A DNA stretch of 64,000 nt from Plastoroseomonas arctica (GTDB lineage: Bacteria; Pseudomonadota; Alphaproteobacteria; Acetobacterales; Acetobacteraceae). The number at the start of each line of letters is the position of its first letter. Position 1 is the stretch's first letter. The stretch lies in assembly GCF_018128965.1 (NCBI RefSeq), contig NZ_JAAEDH010000014.1, positions 62,001 through 126,000 of the forward strand, given 5' to 3'. The notes beneath the pieces are model-generated. The model was not told the origin of the DNA. It did no database searches and saw only the letters and a program-made list of their open reading frames with translations. Both the position numbers and the translations under genes were made by a program. Positions 44,890-53,803 of the stretch are shown one piece after another.

Positions 44890-45932
44890 GGGGACCCCGG
44901 CGCGGCTGGCGTCATGGCGGAAGCGCCGACCGGCGGCGGGCCGGCGAGCGGTGCGGGGCGCGGCGTGATCGGCGTGCGCGGCTGCGGCGGTGCCCCGCCC
45001 TCGGCGCTGTTGCGCAGCAGTTCGAGCGCGGCGGTGATGCCGCCGGCGAGCGCGGTGCTCTCCATCGGCACCAGGACGAGCTTCTGCGCGGGGTTGCCGG
45101 CCAGCACCTCGAAGGCCTTCACGTATTTCTCGGCGATGAAGTATTGCAGCGCCTGCACGCCGGCACCGGCCGCGACCTGGGCGACCATCTCGGTGGCGCG
45201 CGCCTCGGCCTCGGCGGAGCGTTCGCGCGCCTCGGCGTCGCGGAAGGCGGCCTCCTTGCGGCCCTCTGCGGCGAGGATGGCGGCCGAACGCGCACCCTCG
45301 GCGCGCTTGACCTCGGCCTCGCGATCACCTTCCGCCTTGGCGACGGTGGCGCGGCGTTCGCGCTCGGCGGTCATCTGCAGGTTCATCGCGCGGATGAGGT
45401 TTTCCGGCGGCTCGATGCGTTTGATCTCGACGCGGCTGATCTTGGCCCCCCAGGGCTCGGTCGCGCCGTCGAGAATGTTGAGCAGCGCGGTGTTGATGCG
45501 GTCGCGCCCGGACAACGTGGCGTCGAGATCCATCTCGCCAACGACGGAACGGATGTTGGTCATCGACAGCTGCTGCAGCGCCTGCGTCAGGTCCTGCACC
45601 GCGTAGGCGGCTTTGGTCGCATCCATGACGCGGTAGTAGACGATGCCGTCGACCTGCACCGTCGCGTTGTCGCGCGTGATCACGTGCTGTTCGGGGATGT
45701 CGAGCACCTGCTCCTGCACGTTCACGCGCCGGCCAATTCCATCGATGTAGGGGATGATAAAGTTGAGGCCGGGCTGCAGGATGGAGGTGAAGGCGCCGAA
45801 GCGCTCCACCGTCCAGACCTCGCCCTGCGGCACCGTGCGGATGCCCTTGGCCGCCGTCACCACCGCGAGGATCAGCAACGCCACGAATATGACGGTGCCG
45901 ATTCCCAAGCCGAGATTGATGTCCATCTCCAT
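44874..45932 (-). CDS. SPFH/stomatin-like protein (QmcA type)
   Basis: 352 residues (350 if the ATG at 45926 is used; both are in frame). One N-terminal membrane helix (LGLGIGTVIFVALLILAVVTAA), then the SPFH domain beginning TVPQGEVWTVERFGAFTSILQPGLNFIIPYID and including NIRSVVGEMDLDATLSGRDRINTALL. A long Ala/Glu/Arg-rich coiled coil (about 200-265, e.g. RRATVAKAEGDREAEVKRAEG) and a Pro-rich tail follow. It oligomerises on the inner membrane with the NfeD partner encoded immediately downstream. Confidence 0.92.
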   Translation of the reverse strand: MEMDINLGLGIGTVIFVALLILAVVTAAKGIRTVPQGEVWTVERFGAFTSILQPGLNFIIPYIDGIGRRVNVQEQVLDIPEQHVITRDNATVQVDGIVYYRVMDATKAAYAVQDLTQALQQLSMTNIRSVVGEMDLDATLSGRDRINTALLNILDGATEPWGAKISRVEIKRIEPPENLIRAMNLQMTAERERRATVAKAEGDREAEVKRAEGARSAAILAAEGRKEAAFRDAEARERSAEAEARATEMVAQVAAGAGVQALQYFIAEKYVKAFEVLAGNPAQKLVLVPMESTALAGGITAALELLRNSAEGGAPPQPRTPITPRPAPLAGPPPVGASAMTPAAPGSPWIRG

Positions 45933-46051
45933 ACCCCAAAGACCGGAGCCAGCTTAGCCGCGAACGGCCGATACGGGAACGGTCGGAATGTCCCGCACCC
46001 TTGCGCTGAACGTCGCGGCGCCGGACGATGCGGAAAAAGGGGAGCAACGCC

Positions 46052-46840
46052 ATGATCGACGCCTGCACCACGCCACTCACCGTGGACCTCACCGGCCTGC
46101 GCGTCGCGATCAGCGCCGGCGCGGGCGGGATCGGCCGCGTCATGGCGGACGGCTTCGCCGCCTGCGGTGCCCGCGTCTTCCTCTGCGACGTGGATGCGGA
46201 GATGCTCGCTGCCTGTCCGCACCCGAACATGCGTGCCGACATGGCCGACGCGCCCGCCTGCGAGGACTTCGTCAATGCGGCTGTCGCCCATCTCGGCGGC
46301 CTCGACGTGATGGTGAACAACGCCGGCATCGCGGGTCCCACCGCGCGGGTCGAGGATGTGCGCACCGAGGACCTCGAACGCACCATGGCGATCGACATCG
46401 AGAGCTTCTTCCACTGCGCGCGCCGCGCGGTGCCGGCGCTGCGCGCCACCGGGAAGGGTGGCGCCATCATCAATCTCTCCTCCGCGGCCGGACGCTTCGG
46501 CTTTCCGCTGCGCAGCCCCTACGCGGCGGCCAAATGGGGCGTGATCGGCTTCACCAAGTCGCTGGCCATCGAGCTCGGGCCCGAGGGGATCCGGGTGAAC
46601 GCGATCCTGCCGGGCCTGGTCGCGGGCGACCGCATCCGCCGCGTCATCGAGGCCAAGGCGCAGGCCGAGGGCACGCCCTTTCGCGACAAGGAGGCGCAGC
46701 TGCTCGCCGCGAACTCGCTGCGCACCTACGTCACCCAGCACGACATCGCGAACATGGCGCTGTACCTGTGCTCGCCCTTCGGGCGCAGCATCTCCGGGCA
46801 GGCGCTGGCCATCGACGGCGACATGCAATTTTTGGCGTAG
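46052..46840 (+). CDS. Short-chain dehydrogenase/reductase
   Basis: 262 residues from the ATG at 46052 with GGGGAG upstream. Classical SDR: VAISAGAGGIGRVMA (cofactor loop), NNAGIAG, catalytic Ser in NLSSAAGRFGF and YAAAK with Tyr and Lys. Asp at the end of the second strand (LCDVDAEML) favours NAD over NADP. The FabG-like end SGQALAIDGDMQFLA is complete. Substrate unknown. A MaoC hydratase gene follows 191 bp downstream, separated by a repeat-bearing spacer. Confidence 0.9.
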   Translation: MIDACTTPLTVDLTGLRVAISAGAGGIGRVMADGFAACGARVFLCDVDAEMLAACPHPNMRADMADAPACEDFVNAAVAHLGGLDVMVNNAGIAGPTARVEDVRTEDLERTMAIDIESFFHCARRAVPALRATGKGGAIINLSSAAGRFGFPLRSPYAAAKWGVIGFTKSLAIELGPEGIRVNAILPGLVAGDRIRRVIEAKAQAEGTPFRDKEAQLLAANSLRTYVTQHDIANMALYLCSPFGRSISGQALAIDGDMQFLA

Positions 46841-46902
46841 ATTGTGCACTCAGGCGCCGGGCGCGGACATAACGCCGGAGGCGTGCCTTCGACACGACGG
46901 CC

Positions 46903-46926
46903 GCTTGGCTCGCCGGACTGCCGGCG
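46903..46926. repeat. Second copy of the GCTTGGCTCGCCGGAC hairpin repeat
   Basis: The 16-mer at 46903-46918 is identical to 435-450 and is followed by the same hairpin, CGCCGG (46911-46916) / CCGGCG (46921-46926). It lies in the 191-bp spacer between the SDR and MaoC genes. A 63-codon open frame crosses the spacer but looks like repeat-derived low-complexity sequence. Confidence 0.65.
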
Positions 46927-47031
46927 TTCGCGATTCGGGCTTGCGGCCGCGGAGCGGACCGGGTGGATGGTGTGCCTGAGGCGGTGGGTGCCCGCTAGGC
47001 GCGCCGCCATTCCATCAATAAACCAGCCGGC

Positions 47032-47475
47032 ATGACCCCCATCCCCTCGCTCGACGCCATCACCCCCGGCCAGGTCTTCGAATTCGGCACGCTCACGCTC
47101 AGCGAAGCCGAGATCATCGCCTTCGCCACGCTCTACGACCCGCAGCCCTTCCACATCGACCCGGTCGCGGCGAAGGACAGCCTGTTCGGCGAACTCATCG
47201 CGAGCGGCCTGCACACCCTGTCCGCCTGCTTCGGCCGCATCATGGGCAGCGGCGTGTTCGGCGCCATCTCCGAAGGCGGCAACCGCATCGACACGCGCTG
47301 GCCCGCGCCACTGCGACCCAACGAGACCATCGTCATCCGCACCGAAGTGCTGGAGACCAAGCCGTCCCGCACCGGGCGGCCGCTGGGCGTCGCGGTGCTT
47401 CGCCACACCGCAACCCGCCTCGCCGACGGCGTCGTGGTCATGGAAGCGACCGGAACCCACTTCCTGCGGCGCTAG
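47032..47475 (+). CDS. MaoC-family hydratase
   Basis: 147 residues of a single hot-dog domain. The hydratase motif YDPQPFHIDPVAAKDSLFG supplies the catalytic Asp and His, followed by IASGLHTLSACF. It adds water to an enoyl-CoA or related thioester, or may be a non-catalytic dimer partner. No ribosome site is strong at the ATG 47032, but this is the only Met in the right place. It is convergent with the molybdenum hydroxylase operon, 27 bp from its end. Confidence 0.88.
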   Translation: MTPIPSLDAITPGQVFEFGTLTLSEAEIIAFATLYDPQPFHIDPVAAKDSLFGELIASGLHTLSACFGRIMGSGVFGAISEGGNRIDTRWPAPLRPNETIVIRTEVLETKPSRTGRPLGVAVLRHTATRLADGVVVMEATGTHFLRR

Positions 47476-47502
47476 CGGGGCGCGGTGGCGCCCCCCGCCA
47501 CC

Positions 47503-49740
47503 TCAGGCGCCGCTGAACGCCTCCAGCGCGATCGGGAACTTCCGCACGCGAACACCCGTCGCGTGCCAGACCGCATTCGCGATTGCGCCGGCGGTGCCGG
47601 TGATGCCGATCTCGCCGACGCCCTTGATGCCGAGCGCGTTCACGTGCGGATCCTCCTCCTCGACCAGGATCGCCTCCACCGAGGGCACGTCGGCGTTCAC
47701 CGGCACGCGGTATTCGGCGAGGTCGGCGTTCATCACCCGGCCCGTCCGAACATCCATCGCGGCATGTTCGTGCAGCGCGAAGGACAGGCCCCAAATCATG
47801 CCGCCGTAATACTGGCTGCGCACCATGCGCGGGTTGATGATCCGTCCGGCGGCGAAGGCGCCGACCAGGCGGGTCACGCGGACCTGCCCGAGCTCGGGGT
47901 CCACCTTCACCTCGGCGAAGACCGCGCCATGCGCGTGCAGGGAATACTGCTCCGCCGTGGCCTGGTCGGCTGCGGCACTGCCCTGCCCCTCCACCATGTC
48001 CAGCCCGGCGCGGGCGAGGATGTCGCCATAGGTCTCGCCGCGGCTTTCGTCGTCCCACCGCACTAGGCGGCCATCCCTGGCCACCACGCCGACATTGCCG
48101 GCGCCGAACAGCGGCGAGCGCGGATCGGCCACCGCCAGCTCGGTCAGGCGCGCGATGGCCTGACCGCCGGCCGCATGGATCGCGCCGCCCGCCGTCGCGG
48201 TATGGCCGGAGCCGCCGGCGATGCCGGCATTGGGCAGGTCGGATCGGCCGCCGCGGAACTCCACCTGGTCGATGTCGAGGCCGAGGCTGTCGGCCGCGAT
48301 CTGCGCAAAGGCGGTCCAGGCGCCCTGCCCCATGTCGTGGATGCCGGCTTCCACCAGGCCGGTGCCGTCGCGCCGCAGCACGGCGCGCGCCTCGGCCTGG
48401 AACATCATGGCCGGGAAGATCGCGGTGCCGAGGCCCCAGCCGACCAGCAACCCGTCCGCGTCGCGCATCTGCCGCGGCGCCAGGGGACGCCCCGCCCAGC
48501 CGAACGTCGTGGCCCCCTGCGCGTAGCAGTCACGCAGCGCCTTGGAGGAGAAGGGTTTTCCCGTGATCGGCTCCACCTCGGCGTAGTTGCGCAGGCGGAA
48601 CTCCAGCGGGTCGATGCCGCAGGCGGCCGCCATCTCGTCCATCGCGCTTTCCAGCGCGATGGAGCCGCTGGCCTCGCCCGGGCCGCGCATGAAGCCCGGC
48701 GTGCCGGTGTCCAGGCGCACCGCATCGGCCGTCGTCGCGATCGCGGGCGATGCGTAGAGGCTGTGCGAGATGCCGCCGGAGGGCTCGAGGAAGTCATCGT
48801 GGCGGCTGGTCGCGGTGCGCACGTGGTGGTCGATGGCGGTCAATTGGCCGTCCGCCGCGGCACCCAGCCGCAGCGACTGGCGCGTGGCCGAGCGATGCGT
48901 GACGGGGCCGTACATCTGCGCCCGCGTCAGCACCAGCTTCACCGGCCGCCCGACCAGCTTCGCCGCGAGGATGCCCAGCACCTGCGGCCCGGCCAGCAGC
49001 TTCGAGCCGAAGCCGCCGCCGATGAAGGGGCTGCGGATGTGGATGTCCTCCATCCGGATGCCGAAGAAGGCGGCGATGCGCATCTGGGTCAGCGCGAGGC
49101 CCTGGGTCGGCATGTCAATCGACAGCGCGTCGCCATCCCAGGCGGCGACGATGCCGTGCGGCTCCATCGCGTTGTGGAACTGCAGCGGCGTCTCGTAGGT
49201 CGTCTCGATCCGGTGCGCGGCGTGGTCCAGGCCAGCCTCGACGTCGCCATGGCGTTGTTCCGCCGGGGCGCCGACGCCCACCGTTTCCGGCACGAAGGCG
49301 CCGGGGGCGTCGAGCGTCACCTCGACCGCCTCGGCCGCGTAGCGGGGGGCGAGCAGGGCGGCGCCTTCCGTCGCGGCTTCCAGTGTCTCGGCGATGACGA
49401 CGGCGATGGACTGGCCGGCGTAGCGCACGCGGTCATCTTGCAGCAGGTCCATCTTGAACGAGAACGGCACGGACTTGTCGTCGGGGTGGATCGCCAGCGC
49501 CGGGCGGTTTCCCGGCACCATCACCTCGACCACGCCGACGTGCGCGCGCGCCGCGGCGACATCGAGGAAGGCGACGCGACCGCGCGCGATCCGGCTGGTG
49601 GCGAGCACCGCGTACAGCATCCCTGTGGGGTGGTTGTCGGCGGCGAAGCGGGCCTGGCCGGTGACCTTGTCGTGGCCGTCGCGGCGGGTGACCGGCAGGC
49701 CGATCGAGGAACCATGGCGCATGCGCTGGACGTCAGACAT
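47503..49740 (-). CDS. Molybdenum hydroxylase large subunit (xanthine dehydrogenase family, YagR/PaoC type)
   Basis: 745 residues from the ATG at 49740. It binds the molybdopterin-cytosine-dinucleotide cofactor. Visible motifs are the opening VTRRDGHDKVTGQARFAAD, the FIGGGFGSKL loop, MRGPGEASGSIALESAMDEMA, and GVGEIGITGTAGAIANAVWHATG near the C-terminus with the catalytic Glu. It hydroxylates an aldehyde or N-heterocycle using water. It is the last of three overlapping genes (2Fe-2S, FAD, Mo subunits). No XdhC/PaoD-type cofactor-insertion gene is present in the window. Confidence 0.93.
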   Translation of the reverse strand: MSDVQRMRHGSSIGLPVTRRDGHDKVTGQARFAADNHPTGMLYAVLATSRIARGRVAFLDVAAARAHVGVVEVMVPGNRPALAIHPDDKSVPFSFKMDLLQDDRVRYAGQSIAVVIAETLEAATEGAALLAPRYAAEAVEVTLDAPGAFVPETVGVGAPAEQRHGDVEAGLDHAAHRIETTYETPLQFHNAMEPHGIVAAWDGDALSIDMPTQGLALTQMRIAAFFGIRMEDIHIRSPFIGGGFGSKLLAGPQVLGILAAKLVGRPVKLVLTRAQMYGPVTHRSATRQSLRLGAAADGQLTAIDHHVRTATSRHDDFLEPSGGISHSLYASPAIATTADAVRLDTGTPGFMRGPGEASGSIALESAMDEMAAACGIDPLEFRLRNYAEVEPITGKPFSSKALRDCYAQGATTFGWAGRPLAPRQMRDADGLLVGWGLGTAIFPAMMFQAEARAVLRRDGTGLVEAGIHDMGQGAWTAFAQIAADSLGLDIDQVEFRGGRSDLPNAGIAGGSGHTATAGGAIHAAGGQAIARLTELAVADPRSPLFGAGNVGVVARDGRLVRWDDESRGETYGDILARAGLDMVEGQGSAAADQATAEQYSLHAHGAVFAEVKVDPELGQVRVTRLVGAFAAGRIINPRMVRSQYYGGMIWGLSFALHEHAAMDVRTGRVMNADLAEYRVPVNADVPSVEAILVEEEDPHVNALGIKGVGEIGITGTAGAIANAVWHATGVRVRKFPIALEAFSGA

Positions 49741-50803
49741 GAAGACCTCCCATGTTGGGGGCGCCCGCGTTGGACGCAAAGGACGAGGCGGGGAGTGCGG
49801 GCAGGCGGTCCGGCGTGCCGGCGGCTGCCTGGGTCAGTGCGCGGATGGCGATGCGCCGCGCCAGCTCGATCTTGAAGGCGTTGTCGCCGGAGGGCTTGGC
49901 CTCTGCCATCGCGATCTCGGCTGCGCGACGGAAGGCGTCGGCATCGGGTGCGGCGCCGGCGAGCGAGGCCTCGGCGGCCTCGGCGCGCCAGGGCTTGGCC
50001 GCGACGCCCCCGAGTGCCAGCCGCGCCTCGACGATGCGGCCATTCGCGATGCGCAGGCCCGCCGCGGCGGAGACCACGGCGAAAGCGTAGGAGGTGCGCT
50101 CGCGCAGCTTCGCGTAGCGGGCATGCGCGGCGAAGCCGGCCGCCTCGGCGGGCAGGCGGACGGCAATGACCAGTTCGCCCGGAGCAAGCACGCTCTCCCG
50201 CTCCGGCGTGGTGCCGGGCAGCAGGTGGAAATCCGCCAGCGGGATGTCACGCCGGCCACCGGCGCCCTCGATTTCCACCACGGCGTCGAGTGCGACGAGC
50301 GGGACGCAGAAATCGGAGGGGTGGGTGGCGATGCAGTGCTCGCTCCAGCCCAGCACCGCGTGCATCCGGTTCTCGCCGCCCAAAGCGTCGCAGCCCGTGC
50401 CCGGCTCGCGCCTGTTGCAGGCACTCGCGGTGTCCTGGAACCAGGCGCAGCGCGTGCGTTGCATCAGGTTGCCGCCGACCGTCGCGGCATTGCGCAGCTG
50501 CGCCGAGGCGCCGGAAAGCAGGGCCTCCGCCACGGCGGGGAAGCGGCGGGCGAACTCGGGGTCATGCGCGAGTTCGGCGTTGCGCACCTGCGCGCCGATC
50601 CGCACGGCGCCGCCGGGCAGGGTCTCGATGGCGTCGAGGCCCGGGAGGTGGTTCAGGTCGATCAGCCGCCCGGGCCGCGCGACGCCGATCTTCATCAGGT
50701 CGAGCAGGTTGGTGCCGGCGGCGAGGTAGGCGCTGCCGGGGATCGCGGCGGCCGCAACTGCCTCGGCCACGCTGCGCGGCCGTATGTATTCGAACCGGTT
50801 CAT
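49733..50803 (-). CDS. Molybdenum hydroxylase FAD subunit (YagS/PaoB type)
   Basis: 356 residues from the ATG at 50803, which overlaps the stop of the 2Fe-2S gene (ATGA). FAD-binding segments are AGTNLLDLMKIGVARP and NAATVGGNLMQRTRCAWFQDT. The Cys-rich insert that follows (CAWFQDTASACNRREPGTGC and a later Cys) is the additional 4Fe-4S site known from PaoB-type subunits. Electrons pass from the Mo centre through the 2Fe-2S subunit to this FAD. It overlaps the Mo-subunit gene by 8 bp. Confidence 0.93.
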   Translation of the reverse strand: MNRFEYIRPRSVAEAVAAAAIPGSAYLAAGTNLLDLMKIGVARPGRLIDLNHLPGLDAIETLPGGAVRIGAQVRNAELAHDPEFARRFPAVAEALLSGASAQLRNAATVGGNLMQRTRCAWFQDTASACNRREPGTGCDALGGENRMHAVLGWSEHCIATHPSDFCVPLVALDAVVEIEGAGGRRDIPLADFHLLPGTTPERESVLAPGELVIAVRLPAEAAGFAAHARYAKLRERTSYAFAVVSAAAGLRIANGRIVEARLALGGVAAKPWRAEAAEASLAGAAPDADAFRRAAEIAMAEAKPSGDNAFKIELARRIAIRALTQAAAGTPDRLPALPASSFASNAGAPNMGGLHV

Positions 50804-51297
50804 GCCGCTTTCTCCTGGGCGTCTTCGGCCATCGAGCGCGTCGCCTCGATCACCGCCTCGGTGATGCCGCGATAGGCGCCGCACCGGCAGAGATTGCCGC
50901 TCATGCCCTCGCGCACCCGCTCGGGATCCTCGCCGGCCTGGCCCTCGTCGATCAGGCCGATGGCGCTCATGATCTGGCCGGGCGTGCAGAAGCCGCACTG
51001 GAAAGCGTCATGGGCGATGAAGGCGGCCTGTACCGGGTGCAGCGCGCCGCCCTCGGCAAGGCCTTCGATGGTCTGGATCTCGGCGCCGTCATGGCTGATG
51101 GCGAGTGCGAGGCACGAATTCACGCGGCGCCCGTCGAGCAGGATGGTGCAGGCGCCGCACTGGCCGCGGTCGCAGCCCTTCTTGGTGCCGGTGAGGTCCA
51201 GCCGCTCGCGCAGCAGGTCGAGCAGGGTGACGCGGGGGTCGTCGAGTTGGACCGTGTGCGGGACGCGGTTCACGGTAAGCGTGACCGACATGCTCAT
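50800..51297 (-). CDS. Molybdenum hydroxylase 2Fe-2S subunit (YagT/PaoA type)
   Basis: 165 residues from the ATG at 51297, with GAGG 7 nt upstream. Both clusters are intact: GCDRGQCGACTILLDGRRVNSC in the plant-ferredoxin domain and CGFCTPGQ plus LCRCGAYRGI in the helical domain. Unlike E. coli PaoA it has no Tat signal peptide, so the complex should be cytoplasmic. It is the first gene of the operon; the promoter lies in 51298-51417, next to the two TetR-type operators. Confidence 0.94.
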   Translation of the reverse strand: MSMSVTLTVNRVPHTVQLDDPRVTLLDLLRERLDLTGTKKGCDRGQCGACTILLDGRRVNSCLALAISHDGAEIQTIEGLAEGGALHPVQAAFIAHDAFQCGFCTPGQIMSAIGLIDEGQAGEDPERVREGMSGNLCRCGAYRGITEAVIEATRSMAEDAQEKAA

Positions 51298-51417
51298 GCG
51301 GAGCCTCCGATATGGCTGTTTCGGGGTAGGCCGTCCGGGCCAGGGCACTTAGTTTGCCGGCACGGGATGGTGGCGGCGCCAGGGAGGTTGTCCCTCGATG
51401 CCGTCGTGGCGACATAT

Positions 51418-51464
51418 GCGGAGGAGGTCTCCGCTTTCAAGTGAAAAAACGGAGTATGCCTCCG
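51418..51464. promoter_or_regulatory. Two CGGAG-N5-CTCCG operator palindromes
   Basis: Site 1 GCGGAG-gaggt-CTCCGC (51418-51434) and site 2 CGGAG-tatgc-CTCCG (51450-51464) share half-sites and spacer length. Their centres are 31 bp apart, about three helical turns, on the same DNA face. They lie in the divergent region between the Mo-hydroxylase operon and the tetR-type gene, 29 bp before its ATG, and are the expected binding sites of that repressor. Confidence 0.8.
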
Positions 51465-51492
51465 CTTTGTGCGAGGAGCGCTAGGGTCGCCG

Positions 51493-52122
51493 ATGACCGA
51501 ACCAGCCCGGAGGGAGCGTAAGCCACGGACCGACTCGCTTCGAAATCGAGAACGCGTGTTGGAGGCGGCGAAGGCCGTGTTCAGCGAAGGCGGGACAGAG
51601 GCGGGTTTGGCGGCCGTCGCACGCCGGGCTGGCGTGGGGATCGGCACGCTCTACCGCCACTTCTCGACCCGCGAGGCGCTCTACGAGGCGGTGTACCGGC
51701 GCGAGGTTGAGCAGTTGGCGGAGTTCGCCCGCCAGCTTGCGGGCGAGGTGCAGGGCCTGCAGGGGCTGCGGCGGTTCGTCCAGGCGGTGGTGCAGTTCAT
51801 CGCGACGAAGAAGGGCATGGCGGCGGCGCTGGCCCTGGCCACGCACAAGCCGCCGGAGCTGATGGCGTTCTCGGCCGTCCACATGCACGAGGCCATCGCG
51901 ATGTTGCTCGCACCGGCGGTCGATAGCGGCGAGGCGCGGGGCGATATCGGCCCGGAAGACCTGATGCGGACCATCATCGGGCTCGCCTACCTCCAGGAAG
52001 GACCCGGTTGGCAGGAACGGGTGACGCGCTTGGTCGACGTCTTCCTCGACGGGCTGCGATTGCGGCCGGGCGAGCCTGCCGATCGCCCGGCGCAGTCGGC
52101 CCAGAGCATCGGGAGCGCGTAG
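51493..52122 (+). CDS. TetR-family transcriptional regulator
   Basis: 209 residues from the ATG at 51493. The N-terminal helix-turn-helix is typical: RERVLEAAKAVFSEGGTEAGLAAVARRAGVGIGTLYRHFSTREALYEAVY. The C-terminal ligand domain resembles the group with LRRFVQAVVQFIATKKGM and a LMRTIIGLAYL helix. It reads divergently from the molybdenum hydroxylase operon, and two matching palindromes lie between them, so it probably represses both itself and that operon and is released by the substrate or a related compound. Confidence 0.92.
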   Translation: MTEPARRERKPRTDSLRNRERVLEAAKAVFSEGGTEAGLAAVARRAGVGIGTLYRHFSTREALYEAVYRREVEQLAEFARQLAGEVQGLQGLRRFVQAVVQFIATKKGMAAALALATHKPPELMAFSAVHMHEAIAMLLAPAVDSGEARGDIGPEDLMRTIIGLAYLQEGPGWQERVTRLVDVFLDGLRLRPGEPADRPAQSAQSIGSA

Positions 52123-52183
52123 GGCGGTTTGCGCACCGGTCCCGACCTCGAAAGGCGGCGCCGACACGAAACCGGCGGTCGCG

Positions 52184-53434
52184 TCACTCCGCCAGGGGAC
52201 GGTTCACGGCGGCGCCCGTGTCCAGGTTGATGGAGACGAGGGCTTCGGTGCCGGCGTTGTCGGTCCCCGCGAGCAGGAGCGGTCCATCGCCGGGAATGGC
52301 GGAGATCAGCCGCACCAGGGGCAGCGCCGTGGTCCAGGTCGCGCTGCCCTGGGCGGTGATCCGGGTGAGTGCCAGGCCGGCCTCGTTGGCGCGGTGGAGG
52401 ATGAGCAGGCCCGGCGCTCCCGGCGGGCGGATCGGCTCGCTGTCCGGGTGCGGGCTGAGGGTGAGGAAGCCCGCCTGCCCCAGGGTGGCGGCCTCGAAGG
52501 CGATCGGCGTCGGGGCGTCGAGGCGGAGCGCGGTGTTCGCAGGCGCGGGAGGTGCGGCGCGCGCCGCACTGCTCTGGAAGCCGGGATCGGGCGCGGCCAC
52601 GCTCCCCGGCACGCTGGCGAGGGCGGCGCGGAACAGGCGTTGGGCGGCGGCCGGCGCCTGGCCTCCGCCGGGCAGGAAACGGGCGCCGGGGATGGCGGGG
52701 CGGCGAGTGCCGGCGACGGGAGGCGTATTGGCGGGCGGCAGGCCGAACCAGGTGTCGCCGATGCGCGCCTCGGTGACGCGAAAGGGTGCCGGCGCGCGCA
52801 AATCATAGGGGGCGGTGGTGCGCGGAGGCGGCAGCGCCTCGCCAGTGGCCGGCAGCGGCTCGGCGCGCAGCGTGCGCGGGTGGAAGCGCAGCGGGCCGTT
52901 GGGGGTCTGCAGCATCAGCCCGTCGGCGGCCATCCAGATGGACAGGCGCGGCTGCGCCAGCACGCCGCCGAGGTCCGGCGTCAGGGTGACCAGGCCCTGG
53001 CGTTCGATCAGCACCTGGCCATCGACGGCGGAGACGGCGCCGATGGTGTCAGCGAAGATCCAGACCGTGGCCGCGTGTTCGCCGAGCAGCCCGGCCGAGG
53101 GCGCGCCATTGGCGGCGACCGAGGCCACCGGTGCCGTGAACAGCGGCGCGAGGGTGCCGGCGTCGAAGCCACGCACCTCGAGCCGGTCGCCGCTTGCGGG
53201 GGCGCGGGATTCGCTCGCGGGCAGCGTCTCGGTCTCGGCGCGGCGGACGAGGACCATGAGGCGGTCCTGCCCGGCGAGGGTGTAGCGCAGGAAGGGAGGC
53301 GACCAGCGCGGCGGGCCGAGGGTGACCGGGAAGCCGTCCTCCTCCTCGTCGTCGAAGATGACGGCCGCAGCGATGCCGCCGCCCACGAGGAGCGCGCCCC
53401 CGCCCCAGAGCCAGGTTCGGCGCGAAATGGGCAT
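52184..53434 (-). CDS. Tat-type exported or membrane-anchored protein of unknown function
   Basis: 416 residues. The N-terminus has the twin-arginine pattern SRRTWLWGGGALLVGGGIAAAVIF followed by an acidic DDEEED, so it is either exported by Tat or anchored. The rest has no recognised domain; it alternates short beta-like strands with Pro/Ala-rich turns (e.g. DRLEVRGFDAGTLAPLFTAPVASV, and GLVTLTPDLGGVLAQPRLSIWMA), which would fit a beta-propeller-like extracytoplasmic protein, and ends with LLLAGTDNAGTEALVSINLDTG. Two small secreted Cys proteins are encoded just upstream on the same strand. Confidence 0.7.
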   Translation of the reverse strand: MPISRRTWLWGGGALLVGGGIAAAVIFDDEEEDGFPVTLGPPRWSPPFLRYTLAGQDRLMVLVRRAETETLPASESRAPASGDRLEVRGFDAGTLAPLFTAPVASVAANGAPSAGLLGEHAATVWIFADTIGAVSAVDGQVLIERQGLVTLTPDLGGVLAQPRLSIWMAADGLMLQTPNGPLRFHPRTLRAEPLPATGEALPPPRTTAPYDLRAPAPFRVTEARIGDTWFGLPPANTPPVAGTRRPAIPGARFLPGGGQAPAAAQRLFRAALASVPGSVAAPDPGFQSSAARAAPPAPANTALRLDAPTPIAFEAATLGQAGFLTLSPHPDSEPIRPPGAPGLLILHRANEAGLALTRITAQGSATWTTALPLVRLISAIPGDGPLLLAGTDNAGTEALVSINLDTGAAVNRPLAE

Positions 53435-53560
53435 CAGCCGCGCCGCCCGGTTCGGCGCGGCATGGTCGGGTGGGACGGGGTCATGGCCACTCCGCAGTCG
53501 GTGCCCGGCAATCTGGAAGAGGCGCGCGGCTCGCGCAACCTCGGGCGGGGGCGCGGCGCG

Positions 53561-53803
53561 TCAGCGGCAGGAGCAGAAGCCGCCGACACCGCCGGTGCGG
53601 GATTGCGCCTGCGCCTGCGCTTCGGGCAGCGAGGAGAAGCCGCGGCTGAGCGCGCAGGCGGTGCCGCGGTCCGCCCGCAGCACGGCTTCGGAGCGCGCAT
53701 CGACGGTGACGCGCCCATTGACGCAAAAGACCGTCCAGGCCGCAGCGGCGGGCATCGCCGTAAGCAACAGGGCGGCGAGCGCGAGCCCGGCCCTCACCGG
53801 CAC
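53561..53803 (-). CDS. Small secreted Cys protein, paralogue B
   Basis: 80 residues with a Sec signal peptide (MPVRAGLALAALLLTAMPAAAA, cleavage before WTVF). The mature part has four Cys: one in VFCVNGR, one in GTACALS and a C-terminal CSC. It is clearly paralogous to the gene just upstream: the pattern aromatic-x-[VY]-[FY]-C-x-N-x-R-[VI]-x-V and the FSS/FLS...AQ...GG...CSCR end line up. It overlaps that gene by 10 bp, so the pair is co-translated. The family is unknown to me; disulfides in the periplasm are likely. Confidence 0.72.
   Translation of the reverse strand: MPVRAGLALAALLLTAMPAAAAWTVFCVNGRVTVDARSEAVLRADRGTACALSRGFSSLPEAQAQAQSRTGGVGGFCSCR

Noticed and set aside
46844-47035. 63-codon frame in the SDR/MaoC spacer
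   Set aside because: It covers the dispersed hairpin repeat and lacks a ribosome site; Arg/Gly/Pro-rich sequence looks repeat-derived.
48175-49875. Antisense frame of 566 codons across the Mo-hydroxylase large subunit
   Set aside because: Opposite strand holds an unambiguous enzyme gene; this frame has no domain signature.
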